A stretch of DNA of 64,000 nucleotides from Vesta saturnalis (GCA_036346205.1 JARFJB010002037.1:888501-952500), one strand, 5' to 3'; positions 9,891 through 20,931 are shown, counted from the stretch's first letter. Notes: a model not told the origin generated them from the letters alone. Program-made: numbers and translations.

Positions 9891-10202
9891 TGTAGAGCTA
9901 AGAGAGCACGCAAGGAATGTACCATACTTTAGGAGTGTGTTTATGACATGCCAAAATTGTCATGGAATAACGAGGCTGGTATTATTAATTTAGCTAACCA
10001 AAAGGGACGTGGTACTCATTGGGTTTGTTACAAAAAACGTGATGGAAGCGTATGGTACTATGATAGTTTCGGAAATATTCCACCACCGAGAGAAGTTCTG
10101 GACTATTTTCACGATTGCAAAATATACTATAATTACTCTCAAGAGCAACAATTCGGTACCACAAATTGTGGACATCTCTGTTTAAAGTTTCTATATAAAT
10201 AG
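9873..10202 (+). pseudogene. Adenain-like capsid maturation protease, frameshifted
   Basis: The N-terminal segment (RPLTDVELREHARNVPYFRS, ~9880-9940) lies in one frame. The rest starts at the ATG at 9948 in another frame and contains GTHWVCY (catalytic His), YYDSFG (acidic residue region) and TTNCGHLCL (catalytic Cys). This is the C5-family cysteine protease of Polintons, which cleaves capsid precursors. The frame changes at ~9940, so the copy is broken. A poly-A run (~9848-9858) just upstream is a second likely slip site. Confidence 0.75.
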
Positions 10203-10230
10203 CATATTCAGTAGTTGGGAACATACAGTC
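10194..10230 (+). promoter_or_regulatory. TATA box and initiator of the penton-like gene
   Basis: TATAAATA starts at 10194 and ACAGTC has its A at 10227, 33 nt apart. The ATG at 10234 leaves a leader of about 7 nt. The TATA box overlaps the stop codon region of the protease gene. Confidence 0.55.
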
Positions 10231-10233
10231 ACC

Positions 10234-10933
10234 ATGTCAATCACCTTCAGTGTAGAGGGTGTTGGTAACATAGCGAGTAATAACTTTTACCCCCCTATCG
10301 AACTTAATTCCGAGAAAACCTACGTAATCGGTGTCGTCGGATTTTACGGTTGTAATAGCATAAGGAATAAACACGCTGGAAACGATAAATTTTATTACAT
10401 AAAAGCGACAGAACTCAACGCTTTGAAATTCCACATGGCGCATACGAGTTGGAAGAACTGAGCATCTATATAAAAACGCACATTCCTACAAGTCTCTTTA
10501 GTTTAAGGGCAAATAATAACACGCTCAAGTGCGAGCTTAGCTGTGAATTTGACATAGATTTTACTCAAAAGGATTCCATTGGACGTATGCTAGGTTTTGA
10601 ACCGGTGATATTGGAAGCTAACGTTTTACATATCTCTGTATTAGATATACAAATAATTAAACATACAAATATTCACATAGAGTGTAATATTGTCAAAGGT
10701 TCGTATAGAAACGGGAATCCAGCGAAGGTGCTGTATGAAATACACGTGTCTGTCCCACCAGGCTATCGTTTAGACAAAATTCCTAGCAATCCTCAGTATT
10801 TGGTAGTCAACACCAATACTATCGGTAATATTTCAATTAAATTAACGAACCAGAAGGGTGAATTAATCGATTTCGGGAGAGCGAACCATTTACGGTACGA
10901 CTGGAACTAAAAGAATATGGGCTTAAGAATTAA
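10234..10933 (+). pseudogene. Penton-like minor capsid protein, two frameshifts
   Basis: The ATG at 10234 opens a frame with YPPIELNSEKTYVIGVVGF. The frame changes near 10425, and the reading continues in the 10449-10910 stretch with ANNNTLKCELSCEFDIDF, DSIGRMLGF and SVPPGYRLDKIPSNPQYLVV. A second change near 10875 moves the true ending (FTVRLELKEYG) into another frame, with stop at 10931. This is the single-jelly-roll penton-type protein of Polintons, which forms the capsid vertices. Apart from the two slips it is full length. Confidence 0.75.
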
Positions 10934-11207
10934 CCAAGATCCACTTCCATCTTTCCTCAATGATACTATAAATACAGGACGTGAGCCTACAATGGTTTAC
11001 TCAAGCAGGGAGCGTGCTGGTGAATTAACGTCTGACGAAAAGTACTTTTTGGAATCTATAGGGTTAAAACCACATAGAAATGGCAGATTCGTTAAACATC
11101 TTTCAAAGCGCACGTTTTGGATGAGACCATCACCAAGTCTGATATTCATACATATCTTCCGTACGGCTCTTCTAATTATGGATTATCCGATGAGATCCGT
11201 ATATTGA
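10917..11207 (+). CDS. Small unknown ORF overlapping the MCP start
   Basis: 96 codons from the ATG at 10917. The first ~55 residues look genuine (GREPTMVYSSRERAGELTSD, then FLESIGLKPHRNGRF). The rest overlaps the MCP coding region in another frame and is probably a run-on. No known domain. TATAAATA at ~10967 lies within it and may belong to the MCP gene. Confidence 0.35.
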   Translation: MGLRINQDPLPSFLNDTINTGREPTMVYSSRERAGELTSDEKYFLESIGLKPHRNGRFVKHLSKRTFWMRPSPSLIFIHIFRTALLIMDYPMRSVY

Positions 11208-12316
11208 TACAGAGTCAAGATTTGGTAACCGCAACATACGATAGTTTCCTGTATATTGAAGGTAAAATGGAATGGAGCTCGGCCCTAGAAGGAGCCGGTG
11301 TAAAAACATGTTATCTAACAAACAACTTTGCACCATTCCTTTTCGAGGAAATACGTTACGAGTTAGGAGGTCAGAAAGTGGATACATGTAGAAACCCGGG
11401 TATAACATCCGCACTCAAAGGATACGTATCGTACACATGGAATGAAAGCAAAGGTTTACAGCATTTGGGATGGTCACCGAGGAACGAGGAACCGTTACAA
11501 GTGGAACACGCTAAAAGCAACAAAGAAAAACATTTTACCGTCTGTATACCTCTAAAACACATATTCGGAAGTATGGAAGATTATCAGCAAGTTATCGTGA
11601 ATATGCGACAGGAGTTGGTGTTAATACGTTCCAGAAGCGATGCTGATTGTTATAAGGGTACCGCAGACGACGCTAAAATAACGTTAAATAAAATTCAATG
11701 GAAGATTCCGCATGTGATGCTAAGCGACAGTGCTAAACTAAGTCTGTTCCAAAAAATCAACAAAAATACAACCATTACGATTCCGTTTCGTCAATGGGAA
11801 CTATATGAATTGCCAGCTTTAAAACAGACACGGTCGGACATATGGCCAATTAAAACTTCCACTCAATTGGAGAAACCTCGATGGACAATTGTGGCTTTTC
11901 AAAAGGGGAAGAAGTTTTCAACGACGGAAAGAGCGGCCGATTTCGATAACGTGAATATTCGCAATCTAAAGTTACACCTCAACTCGGAAAGTTACCCATA
12001 CGAAGCGATGCATCTGGATTTCAATGTCAACAAGTACATAATAGCCTACCAAAATTATTTAAATTTTCGAAGAGAATATTACACGATCAACAATCATGAG
12101 GATGCATTATTTGACTATTCGCAATTCAAGACATGTCCAATATTCGTAATGGATTGCTCGAAACAAAATGAATCACTAAAACACTCGACTGTAGATGTAA
12201 AACTTGAAATGGAAGCGTTGGAGGTGTTTGAAGCCGGTATCGTTGTCTATTGTCTCATATTACATGATGCCATGGTGCAATACAATCCTTTGACGGGAGA
12301 AGTGAAAAAACTATAA
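11080..12316 (+). pseudogene. Double-jelly-roll major capsid protein (inner Polinton)
   Basis: The long frame 11117-12316 encodes ~399 residues, including ITKSDIHTYLPYGSSNYGLS, DSFLYIEGKM, EIRYELGGQKVD, FTVCIPLKHIFG and TIPFRQWELYELPALKQ, matching the double-jelly-roll-like capsid proteins of arthropod Polintons. That frame has no ATG at its start. The natural start is the ATG at 11080 in a neighbouring frame, with a slip near 11118, so the gene is broken only at its N-terminus. It is clearly different from the F54H12.2-like MCP of the outer element. A (AAT)n run follows the stop (12323-12343). Confidence 0.8.
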
Positions 12317-12363
12317 TATGTTATAATAATAATAATAATAATAATCTATTGTAATATTAGATG

Positions 12364-12400
12364 TATAAAATAAAGAACCATATTGACAAGTTGTGCAGTT
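12364..12400 (+). promoter_or_regulatory. TATA box and initiator of the ATPase gene
   Basis: TATAAAATA starts at 12364 and GTGCAGTT has its A at 12397, exactly 33 nt apart. A 41-nt leader ending in (CAA)n precedes the ATG at 12438. The AATAAA inside the TATA region (12369-12375) may also serve as the polyadenylation signal of the MCP gene. Confidence 0.6.
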
Positions 12401-12437
12401 TTATTTCGGATAGACACTGATCAACAACAACAACAAC

Positions 12438-13088
12438 ATGCGAGTAGTGGTTCAAACTCAAAAACTACCTATTGTAAATCTCGATGATTTAACTCAAGCT
12501 GCAAACAGCGAGATACAACGGCATGGAGAGCTACTTTCAAACAGCGTACGCGCTATAATTTGTGGTCCTTCCAATTGTGGAAAAACAAACACCATGCTCA
12601 GTCTCCTAACTCAACCGAACGGTCTTCGTTTCAAACACGTGTATGTCTATTTAAAATCGTTGAACCAAGAAAATATCGACTCTTGGGTGAAATTCTAGAT
12701 CCCATGAAAGATATTGGTTATTATTGCTTCAGTGATAATACTGACATTATGGAACCGAGCGAGGCAAAACCCAATTCAGTGTTTATCTTCGACGATATCG
12801 CTTGCGAAAAACAAAACCATATTAGAGCGTACTTTTCAATGGGACGTCATAATAACAATGACTGCTTCTACTTGGGTCAAACCTATACTAAAATCCCCAA
12901 ACAGCTGATTAGAGATAACGCCAATTTAATACTGCTCTTCGAACAGGATGATATGAATTTGCGTCACATACATGAAGATCATGTCGCCCCAATTGTAAGC
13001 ATGCAATTGTTTCCTGGTAATAAATAAAGACGTTGAAGTAAAAAACGGCCGTTTTAGGAAAGGCTTCGATCAGTATATAATACCATAG
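12438..13088 (+). pseudogene. A32/FtsK-HerA-type packaging ATPase, frameshifted
   Basis: 12438-12698 carries the N-terminus and Walker A (IICGPSNCGKTNTML, residues ~41-55). The frame then slips near 12665. The next stretch to 13027 carries Walker B (SVFIFDDIAC) and the sensor-like block (FYLGQTYTKIPKQLIRDNAN). A second slip near 13010 moves the ending (GRFRKGFDQYIIP) to another frame, stopping at 13086-13088. The family pumps DNA into the capsid of Polintons, NCLDVs and related viruses. All ATPase motifs can be seen, but the copy is broken twice. Confidence 0.8.
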
Positions 13089-13110
13089 CAGTATCGTTAA
13101 AATATCATTT
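13074..13110 (+). promoter_or_regulatory. TATA box and initiator of the PX-like gene
   Basis: TATATAATA starts at 13074 and ATCATTT has its A at 13107 (33 nt). The TATA box lies within the last codons of the ATPase gene. A leader of about 135 nt with a repeated CTGTTTTA(A/T) motif (13180-13228) precedes the ATG at 13242. Confidence 0.5.
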
Positions 13111-13241
13111 GGGAAAAAACAGCTTACAAGTAAACAGCCCCCGTTTCAACAGGGTACATAACAGACCTGCTTTAAACTGACCTGTTTTAAACAGAGCTGT
13201 TTATTTACTTGTTAGACCTGTTTTATTGCTGATCCGCACCG

Positions 13242-14399
13242 ATGGAAAACGAAAGATTAGCGTTGACAAAACGTATAATTCAAGTTCGTAAAGCTATACA
13301 GCAAAAATATGATCATCTTAAGGAGGATCGATTTACTAAAGAGGCAAATTTCACTAAAACTTACAAACCACTCATTGAACCACTTGCAAACATTGCAAAG
13401 AAAATCGAACCGCTAGTAAAGACGGAGCCGGAGGATGCTGAGGAGGAGGAGGTGGAGGTATTCACAAAACCGTCACCAAAACGTCATTCCTCCCCTATCA
13501 AAAAGAAAAGGTCGCCGATTCAGCAGTATGGTACCACACCGTCAATACCTTATCATTTGCGAGGAATTAACAAACGAAGATCATCTTCTTTTAGTAGTAG
13601 TAGTAATTATGTTAGTCCATTCGCACAACTTCCGTATTTTCCTCTGCGTCAAGAGACACCATCGTTCCTCGAGACTAGTGTGATTGGAGAAATTACACCC
13701 CAAGTGGAAGAAGAAGAAGAAGAAGAAGAACATGTAGCGAATACCACCGATTCTATTTCACTCAATACCTCTGCATCGAGAGAATTTCTGGAACAATATG
13801 ATCCATTACCACGAATATACATAGAACGCATGCTAAGCGATGCATCGAATGCAATTGATACCACTTATGGAGTTCTTTACGACATTTCAAGCGATAAGTG
13901 GGCAATTGGCAAGACACCGGTAAAGATAGACGGAAAGGATTTAATTATTAAGGGAGTTCGGTATAATGGTACGAGCGGTCTCTATGATCGAATAATAATG
14001 AATGAACTACACAAACGTCTAATAACTAGCAAAGACGAGACGAACTACACACAAATCTTAATTGCAACTAATGCAGCACGTCGTGATAACAACCCGGATG
14101 AACAATTGAAAGGTACACGTGCCAAAAAATATACAGGGATAATTAAACCCTTACTGGAGAAGGTGGGGGTGAAGGAGAAAAAGGGGGGTGAAGTTACAAT
14201 ATTCAAAGAAATTGGACGACCAGTTGAATACAAATACTGGAACAACGTGCATGAATTGATTGAAGATTTGGAGGTCCTGTGGGCTGAAAAAATGGCCAGT
14301 AATACTGGGCTCGTTAATGATATCATATCAGTCGTGGAAGAACTATACGAAGATGGATATATTGAGAAACCCTCCGAAAACTTTTTTAGTCAACTATAG
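13242..14399 (+). CDS. PX-like Polinton protein, 385 aa
   Basis: Intact frame from the ATG at 13242. Residues 1-60 are basic and helical, 60-110 are Pro/Ser/Lys-rich, ~156-163 is a run of Glu encoded by (GAA)n, and ~185-350 is the conserved part (LPRIYIERML, DKWAIGKTPVKIDGKDLIIK, YNGTSGLYDRIIMNELH, TRAKKYTGIIKPLLEK). This matches the widespread Polinton protein of unknown role that usually lies near the integrase. A decayed relative from the outer element is at 27740-28350. It is possibly a DNA-associated virion protein, but this is not established. Confidence 0.7.
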   Translation: MENERLALTKRIIQVRKAIQQKYDHLKEDRFTKEANFTKTYKPLIEPLANIAKKIEPLVKTEPEDAEEEEVEVFTKPSPKRHSSPIKKKRSPIQQYGTTPSIPYHLRGINKRRSSSFSSSSNYVSPFAQLPYFPLRQETPSFLETSVIGEITPQVEEEEEEEEHVANTTDSISLNTSASREFLEQYDPLPRIYIERMLSDASNAIDTTYGVLYDISSDKWAIGKTPVKIDGKDLIIKGVRYNGTSGLYDRIIMNELHKRLITSKDETNYTQILIATNAARRDNNPDEQLKGTRAKKYTGIIKPLLEKVGVKEKKGGEVTIFKEIGRPVEYKYWNNVHELIEDLEVLWAEKMASNTGLVNDIISVVEELYEDGYIEKPSENFFSQL

Positions 14400-14407
14400 T
14401 TCGCGCA

Positions 14408-14755
14408 ATGATGGACAAGTTTGGACGCTCTCATGTTCACGCTCAATTCCATAAACTGCTAAAATCGCAATTCTCCATTACCGACGATAAGTTTAATGTC
14501 GAAAATAAGCGTTTAACTACTGTAGCCGATCCCATCGAACCTCAAGATGCGCTAACCTTACAGCACTATCAACTGACGAGGTTCCATTTAAATGGGAACT
14601 GCTTAAGAGCGGTAGCCGATCTTCAAGAAGACTCCGATGCCATAAATAAAGGTTACCTCGAGTTTTGTCTTCAGTTAGAGACGTCGCTTATAAATGATGT
14701 TCGTAATTATGTTGAGATAGTACAAGCAGATTTAAATGCAACTAAAGAAACGTGA
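14408..14755 (+). CDS. Fibre-like Polinton protein with two tail-fibre-style motifs
   Basis: 115 residues from the ATG at 14408, eight bases after the PX stop. It holds KRLTTVADPIEPQDALTLQH and, about 40 residues later, RAVADLQEDSDAINKGYLEF. This 'NK.. NVADP...DAVN..YL' pattern is typical of repeated segments in phage tail fibres and of some Polinton proteins. A vertex fibre or spike role is an inference. The frame is intact. The integrase gene begins 27 bases downstream. Confidence 0.55.
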   Translation: MMDKFGRSHVHAQFHKLLKSQFSITDDKFNVENKRLTTVADPIEPQDALTLQHYQLTRFHLNGNCLRAVADLQEDSDAINKGYLEFCLQLETSLINDVRNYVEIVQADLNATKET

Positions 14756-14781
14756 AGTAAAGGATGGAACGATAAGGAAGG

Positions 14782-15681
14782 ATGGAACAAGTGGTAAACG
14801 AGTTGCATAAACCGGCACGCAAAAATTTCCCTCGTAGACACACTATTATTAAGGGATTTGATGATCTATGGCAAGCCGATTTAGCTGAATTTATACCTTA
14901 CTCCAAACAGAATAAGGGCTACAGATACATGCTGGTAGTTATCGACTGTTTCTCTAAATACCTATGGACGAGAGGTTTGAAGACGAAGACGGGGGTAGAA
15001 GTTATGAAAGCTATGCAAACCATTTTTAAAGAACGGACTTCCAAAAATCTTCAAACAGATGCTGGAAAAGAGTTCTACAATAAGCATTTCGCTAACATGA
15101 TGATAAAACATAACATTAATCACTATTCCACCTACAGCACTAAAAAGGCTAGCATAGTAGAAAGAGTGATTAGGACAATCAAGAATACCCTGTATAAAAA
15201 ATTTGGGGTGCATGGAAAATACGTATGGATTGGTCCACTTCTCGAAGAAGTGACGACAGAGTACAATAACCGTAAACATCGAACGATCGGAATGAAACCT
15301 AGCGAAGTAAATGCTAACACAAAGCTTAACGTATATTCGAATCTGAAAATCTTTAATAAAAACCATCGGTTCATGGTGGGTGACATAGTCCGCATTAGTA
15401 AATTTAAAAGCATCTTTGATAAAGGTTATATACCAAACTGGTCTAGTGAACTTTTCAAGATTGTTAAAGTACGCGTAACCAATCCGGTCACGTACTTGCT
15501 AGAAGACATGAAAGATACACCTATACTAGGTGGATTTTATGGACAGGAACTGCAAAAAGCTAAATATCCGGATGTGTACTTGGTGGAAAAGGTCATTCGA
15601 CGTAAGAAGAATAAAGTGTACGTGAAATGGTTGGGATTAAACGAATACTCGTGGATCGACGATGACAATAAAGCTTTATAA
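14782..15681 (+). CDS. Retroviral-type integrase with chromodomain (Polinton INT)
   Basis: 299 residues, intact. The rve core shows WQADLAE (D33), QTDAGKEF (D93) and ASIVERVIRT (E127), i.e. an Asp-Asp-33-Glu triad. A Tudor/SH3-like segment (FMVGDIVRISKFKSIFDKGY, ~195-214) and a C-terminal chromodomain (YLVEKVIRRKKNKVYVKWLG) follow. This enzyme inserts the linear element and makes the 6-bp duplication seen at both ends. The usual N-terminal zinc-binding part is short here. This is the best-preserved enzyme in the element, with no frameshift or missing catalytic residue. Confidence 0.9.
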   Translation: MEQVVNELHKPARKNFPRRHTIIKGFDDLWQADLAEFIPYSKQNKGYRYMLVVIDCFSKYLWTRGLKTKTGVEVMKAMQTIFKERTSKNLQTDAGKEFYNKHFANMMIKHNINHYSTYSTKKASIVERVIRTIKNTLYKKFGVHGKYVWIGPLLEEVTTEYNNRKHRTIGMKPSEVNANTKLNVYSNLKIFNKNHRFMVGDIVRISKFKSIFDKGYIPNWSSELFKIVKVRVTNPVTYLLEDMKDTPILGGFYGQELQKAKYPDVYLVEKVIRRKKNKVYVKWLGLNEYSWIDDDNKAL

Positions 15682-16029
15682 GCATATTATTGTTAACTAC
15701 TTAACTAGAAACAAAACTCAAATTTATAAGCAATAGAGGATTGTATAATAAGCTCATTTGTATTTCAATAATGCCGGTAAAACAACAAGCAGTTTGGAAC
15801 ACTTAAATTACTGTAAAAAGCATCACTATTGGTTTAATAACGGATATAAATGTCCGGCTTGTATAGGTATCGGCTAATATGAATAATAAATTATTGTAAT
15901 ATAGTGTACTTAAGGTACAGACTAACATAGGATGTAATTTCTGTAAGAAAAATAATAATAAAACACAAATTGTAATTTATTTTTTATAATAAAACATACT
16001 GATATATACATAATTTTTTTTTGTTTAAT
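15682..16029. other. Convergent intergenic region between plus and minus gene blocks
   Basis: AATAAA-like signals occur on both strands (15885-15980), as expected for two transcription units ending face to face. A 41-codon open stretch without ATG (about 15752-15873) has a Cys/His pattern (EHLNYCKKHHYWFNNGYKCP) that could be a zinc-finger remnant. I do not call it a gene. Confidence 0.4.
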
Positions 16030-16748
16030 CTATCTAATTATCTTATGTATTAAACCTAAAGTGTCTTTGTAGTCCTCAAACTTAACTGATGGCCATTTCC
16101 CAGAGTCAGGTCCGCTTGTCCAACCTAACCGTTCGCCTTTCCGACCTTTTTCAACGTTTTCCAGAATCCAGTTGTATATTGTGAAATGTTCATAATTTTT
16201 TGACGGTTCAAAAGTGTATTTAAAGTTTTGCTCATTAATTACATCGATATATAGCTTAAGTGATTTACAGTTAGCATAATAAGCAGCAGTTGAAATAAAT
16301 TGTTAGTAGCCCAAGTAATGTCATGATAATGTTTCTTAATATTTTCGATACTATATTGTACTTTAGGTGTAAAGCAATAATCATTATCGTTTAGCAAGTT
16401 ATATACATATCTTTTAAAAGAAATTTTTAAATTTAAGGAAACATTAATTTGACCAATTACATTTTCTAATTCTATATCAGTTATAAAATCTTTTTCTACA
16501 CAAACTTCTAATAATATTTTAATATAACGGTCTAACTTAACCTTTACGTTAAATAATGTGTTAATTGTTTCGATACACGCTCCATGTGCATTCTCAGCAT
16601 ACCACTTAAAGCATTCATCAGGTATTACAATGTTCTGAAGTATGTTAGCAACTAGAATATAAACCTCTATAGAACCCTTACCCATTAAGGCATGCTTCAA
16701 AAATTTCTTATAAATTTCTTGCGAGGAATGTTGCAATTCCTCATCCAT
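16030..16748 (-). pseudogene. Unknown Polinton protein downstream of PolB, one frameshift
   Basis: From the ATG at 16748 the frame runs to 16239 (169 aa, rich in Ile/Leu/Asn, EIYKKFLKHALMGKGSIEVY). The reading then continues in another frame to a stop at 16030-16032, with a distinctive segment (KGERLGWTSGPDSGKWPSVK) near the end. The slip is between 16239 and 16262. I recognise no domain. It follows PolB on the same strand. Confidence 0.5.
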
Positions 16749-16816
16749 TTTTTTTTTTTAGAGATTGTTGATTACTCATTTTATGATTTCTACAACAACA
16801 AAAGAAAAGTGTAAGA

Positions 16817-19800
16817 TCATGTAACATTAAATCCCCAAGGACGAGTATCAGTTAACCCAAAATGTATTAATCTTTTATCATCATAAGGACTAAGAACCAC
16901 CTTATTTTGTTTTATTGTAAACACCGAATGTTTTTTTGATCTTATAAGACGCTGGTGACGCTTTACAATGTTATAGTCGAACAGAGCCCTTTTATAATCA
17001 TCTAATGTAACTTGTCTGACACTAGCCGATGTAGAACCTTTGGACTTCTTTACAACTTTGTGTTGGTTAACAGAGTATGCATACATTTTTAAGCATAAAC
17101 CAACAAACTCTAACATAATTTTAACGTGGATTTTTATCTTTCATTAAGCTGGCACTTTTTTTAACTAATGGAATGTTATAAACGTAATCGGGATCATAGT
17201 CTGAGATATCAAATCTATTAATATCCTCTTTCATACTCTGATATATGTCGGGTACAGAAAAGGCATACACAAGACTGTCTGTATCCGTATACAATAGTTT
17301 GACATTATTTTTAAATTTCTTTAAAATATAATTATAATGAAAATCATATAAAAAGGTTTTTGAAACATCTAATACCGAAAATCCTGCATATATAGGTTTA
17401 TTCAAAAAAACTTCCAATTTGTTCATTTCTATTATAATCATGTCGTTGTCAAATATAGTACAATTGTGAAAATTGGGTTTGGATATAAGTGCGCGAGCCC
17501 CAAAGCGACCTTCCCATTTTGTGACTAAACGCACATCCTTATATTTGCAAACATTTTCCATAAGTTTACCAAAAACGCTATTAATCATTAATTTAAAAAA
17601 GTTCTTATCAAATTCATTTTTTGATTCCTGCCTTAACATTGTGTTCAAAGCTATATATGTTTTTAACCACGCCGACTGTTTGAAACGTAAAACCCGATTT
17701 ACTTTAACTAGTTTTAATCCCTGCTCTAAATACATTTTTAAATTCCTATAGTGAAGAACGTAGTTACGTTTTGGGTACAATGTGAGCAATAATTTCTTTA
17801 ATTTGGATTTGGAATACGGGGCTGGGTGTACCATGTGCTCAGGTGCCAAAGGTAGATCGCTATGGGACTCATGTAACTGCGTGGGGTAATCCAAGTCACA
17901 ATCTATGATGTAACCAATGCCTGAATCGTTAGGATTATTTAATATGCATTCAATATTAGGCTCATCGATGAAAGAAAATTCCCCATATGGTAAAAATTCT
18001 TCCATTGTTCTTCCATAAAGGTTGTTAATATCATAATAAATTAAAAAGCTCGTTGGGATACTAGAATCGTAGCTTTCACCCATGTATTTATTATTAGCTT
18101 TCGCGTAACGGTTGGAACACTGCGATACTCCTCCTCTAATACCTCTTTCGATGAACATAAATAACCATGTCGATATCGGTAAAAAGTTCTAATCTAACTT
18201 GAGAAATTTTTAACATTGCATCAAATGCCAAATCTGGCGCTGTATAATAATAAAGAGGATCCAGTTGATATGCGCTTAAGCAGGTTCGACGAAAAAATTT
18301 TCAAAAACATCCGCCAAAAGTAAAACATCTGTTTTTAGATATAAATCCGAGTATTGACCTAACGTTTCACGTCTAAACGTATTCCAAACATTAACGGCAT
18401 GCATATAATCTTTATCCGTAATATCTTTGTTTTGAAGCCTACTAAAAAATGCAGTTTTTGGAGGTAAAGTAGTTTCATTAAGTTTATCCCAAGAATCAAC
18501 ATATTCATATGGAAAGACTCTCTTACAAACTAATAAATTAAATTCATTATCACTATTACAATTTGATCGGGTAATATTTTTTTTATCATTCTCCAAATAT
18601 GATGACAATTTCTCAATACTGCTACTCATGAACCTAAAGGAGTCAATAAACCTATAGTGTATCCTTGTATTGTTGACTAATTTGGTGAATGAAATGTATT
18701 TTTCTTTATTTAACGGTAAAAGTGACCTGGCCCGGAAAACCGTTTGCTAATTCGAGAATAATAAAGTATGAATCATAACCACTAAGATTGTAAAATACTA
18801 CAGGTATAAGATGGATCACCTTAAAATTTAAATTACAACCTCTGTGTGCCGCGCATCTATACTTTCCTGTCAAATGATCGTGGTCTCTAACTTTAATATT
18901 ATCCCCCGTAAATGGTTTCCTACAAATATGACATACTACCGCATTCTCAAAATCTTTAATCTGATCTTATGTTAGGTTATCCATTGGTACAACCATATTA
19001 AATATATTGTTAACCCAATACGCCAAATTTAATAATTCATTAACAAACCACGTAATACAATCCTCGCCCCTGTACAACTGAAATTTAGGTAATGAGTCGT
19101 TATAAGAACATTTCAAATAATAAGCTATACTAAAGGGAACATGTTTTTAGCATACACGTGTATTACTTCCTTCATCGTCTACCCGAGAGGATTTTTCAAG
19201 TATGCTTTCAAGGTCTGCATAAATGACGAACGGTACTTTTTCTTAATATGTGAAATGTTTAAATTCTACAAATTTTTCATCGTCAGTCATCGCTAATCTA
19301 GAGGAACACGTATTAATTTCGTGACAACGAGCTATATGCTTTTCTAAAAGAATGTTTGTAGAGAAATGATTCAGACATCGATTACAAAAAAATTTTTTAT
19401 GATCCCTATTGGATAGTTGCTTGGCAAACAGAGCTGACATACTTTTTATCCAAGTAAAGTGATAAAATGTATTATTATTACTATTAATCTAACTTGGTAT
19501 ACCTTCTTCTGCACCACATTTGTTATTTGAATCGCAAGGTAAAATCAGTAAATTAATTGACTCTTTGTTATTCATGTGGTTCTTACTTAATAAAAATGGA
19601 AACACTTTTTTACCCTTTACACAATATAAGTTAATTGAAAGGTTGTTTAACTTTTCAAATTTGCCGATGTCGTTTAATTTAATAGGAAACTGAATAGATT
19701 CATATTTTAAAATATCGCTAAAATGAGGATAACTAAAAACTCTATCGTTATGATTTTGTACTGGAAATAAAGCAGATACTATGGCCCACAAGAAACAATA

Positions 19801-20566
19801 TTCATCATTATTTTTTACATTAACAACTGCCCGCTTCATTGCTATGAAATTAGGTACTTTAACATACGTCGAAACACCTCCCCTTATAGGAATGTAACTG
19901 TTAATATTAACCTTTAAGTGTAAAATTTCTTGCAATGCCCATCCCCGAACCCCTTTCCGCAAACTCTTCTAATTTTGCCTGAAGTTTATCGAATACATAC
20001 GTTTTGTACCATTGTTTAAGATCGGTACCAACATTTATAATTTCATTTTTGGAAGCAAACGTTTTTAAGTCAAGCTCAAGGTTTTGAAGTTGAATGAAAT
20101 GACACGTTAAAACGACATTTACTTTAAGCATTGATTATCGTAACATTACATTAATTTTTCTCGAAAAACTTTTATAAGCACATTTCGAGAATACTAGCGG
20201 ATCTTTAATATTTAAATTGACTATAATACCTGCAAGTAATCTGTCATTGAAGCAAGATTGTACATCGTGCCACTGCAAGTTACTTGAACTGACTGCTACA
20301 CCAGCGCCTCTTTTATCTAAAGTCTGTCTTAATTGATTTAATTTCGCCAGATAACATTTGAGAATTGATAAATTACTTTCAAGTCTAAGTGGATTTTCAT
20401 TTACAGTATACATTTGAATTTTAATAAATTTTTTCAAAGTCCTGATATTATTTCTTAACATATGAATATGCCTGGTTATTTCATCCTTAGTTTTCAATAG
20501 TTTAATAGCTTTGCAAATTACCTTAATTAATTCACTACTTGTAACAGAAACCGAATTTATATTCAT
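16817..20566 (-). pseudogene. Protein-primed family B DNA polymerase (Polinton PolB), frameshifted
   Basis: Minus-strand reading from the ATG at 20566. The N-terminal region (20566-20135, then 20131-19489) has the insect Polinton pattern, including a cysteine-protease/OTU-like NDEYCFLWAIVSAL block. 19440-19243 carries a C2H2-like finger (CNRCLNHFSTNILLEKHIARC). 19240-18640 holds the exonuclease motifs (FVIYADLES, then KVRDHDHLTGKYRCAAH, then FYNLSGYDSYF) across several stops. 18629-18160 and 18158-17121 form the palm, with YYDINNLYG and [11 protein letters not shown]. 17116-16817 is the thumb end (LSPYDDKRLIHFG). Motifs are nearly all present, but about six frameshifts or stops disable it. 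This enzyme replicates the linear genome from a terminal-protein primer. Confidence 0.88.
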
Positions 20567-20775
20567 ATCTAATTATTTTAACTGCTTATTTACCTTAGAA
20601 GCTATAATATTCAATGTAAACAAATATTATTTAAATTCACACAGACACACACGAACAATTTTAAAAAATCAGCGTAACTGGGGAGTGACTATTTTCAGAC
20701 TACAAAAACACTTTAGAACTATTACAAAGACAATTGTCGGAAGGTAATCGCTCTTTAACTTTAAGCTGCGATATC

Positions 20776-20807
20776 TGCCATCTTACCGTACATCATCGGT
20801 TTATATA
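20776..20807 (-). promoter_or_regulatory. TATA box and initiator of the PolB gene
   Basis: On the minus strand TATATAAA starts at 20807 and GGCAGAT has its A at 20776, 31 nt apart. The leader to the ATG at 20566 would be about 210 nt. Confidence 0.5.
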
Positions 20808-20928
20808 CCTTCCCAAGTTAACGATAGAGGGTACAATAACCCGATGGTCAACGAGTTTATGGAACATTGATGTCCTTCAAAAGATAAGAAATAGAGCAAG
20901 GTTATAAAATAGTAAAGCGCATAAGACA

Positions 20929-20931
<3 letters not shown>

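Noticed and set aside
15752..15873. Zinc-finger gene after the integrase
   Set aside because: Only about 40 codons, with no ATG and stops immediately upstream. Possibly a remnant.
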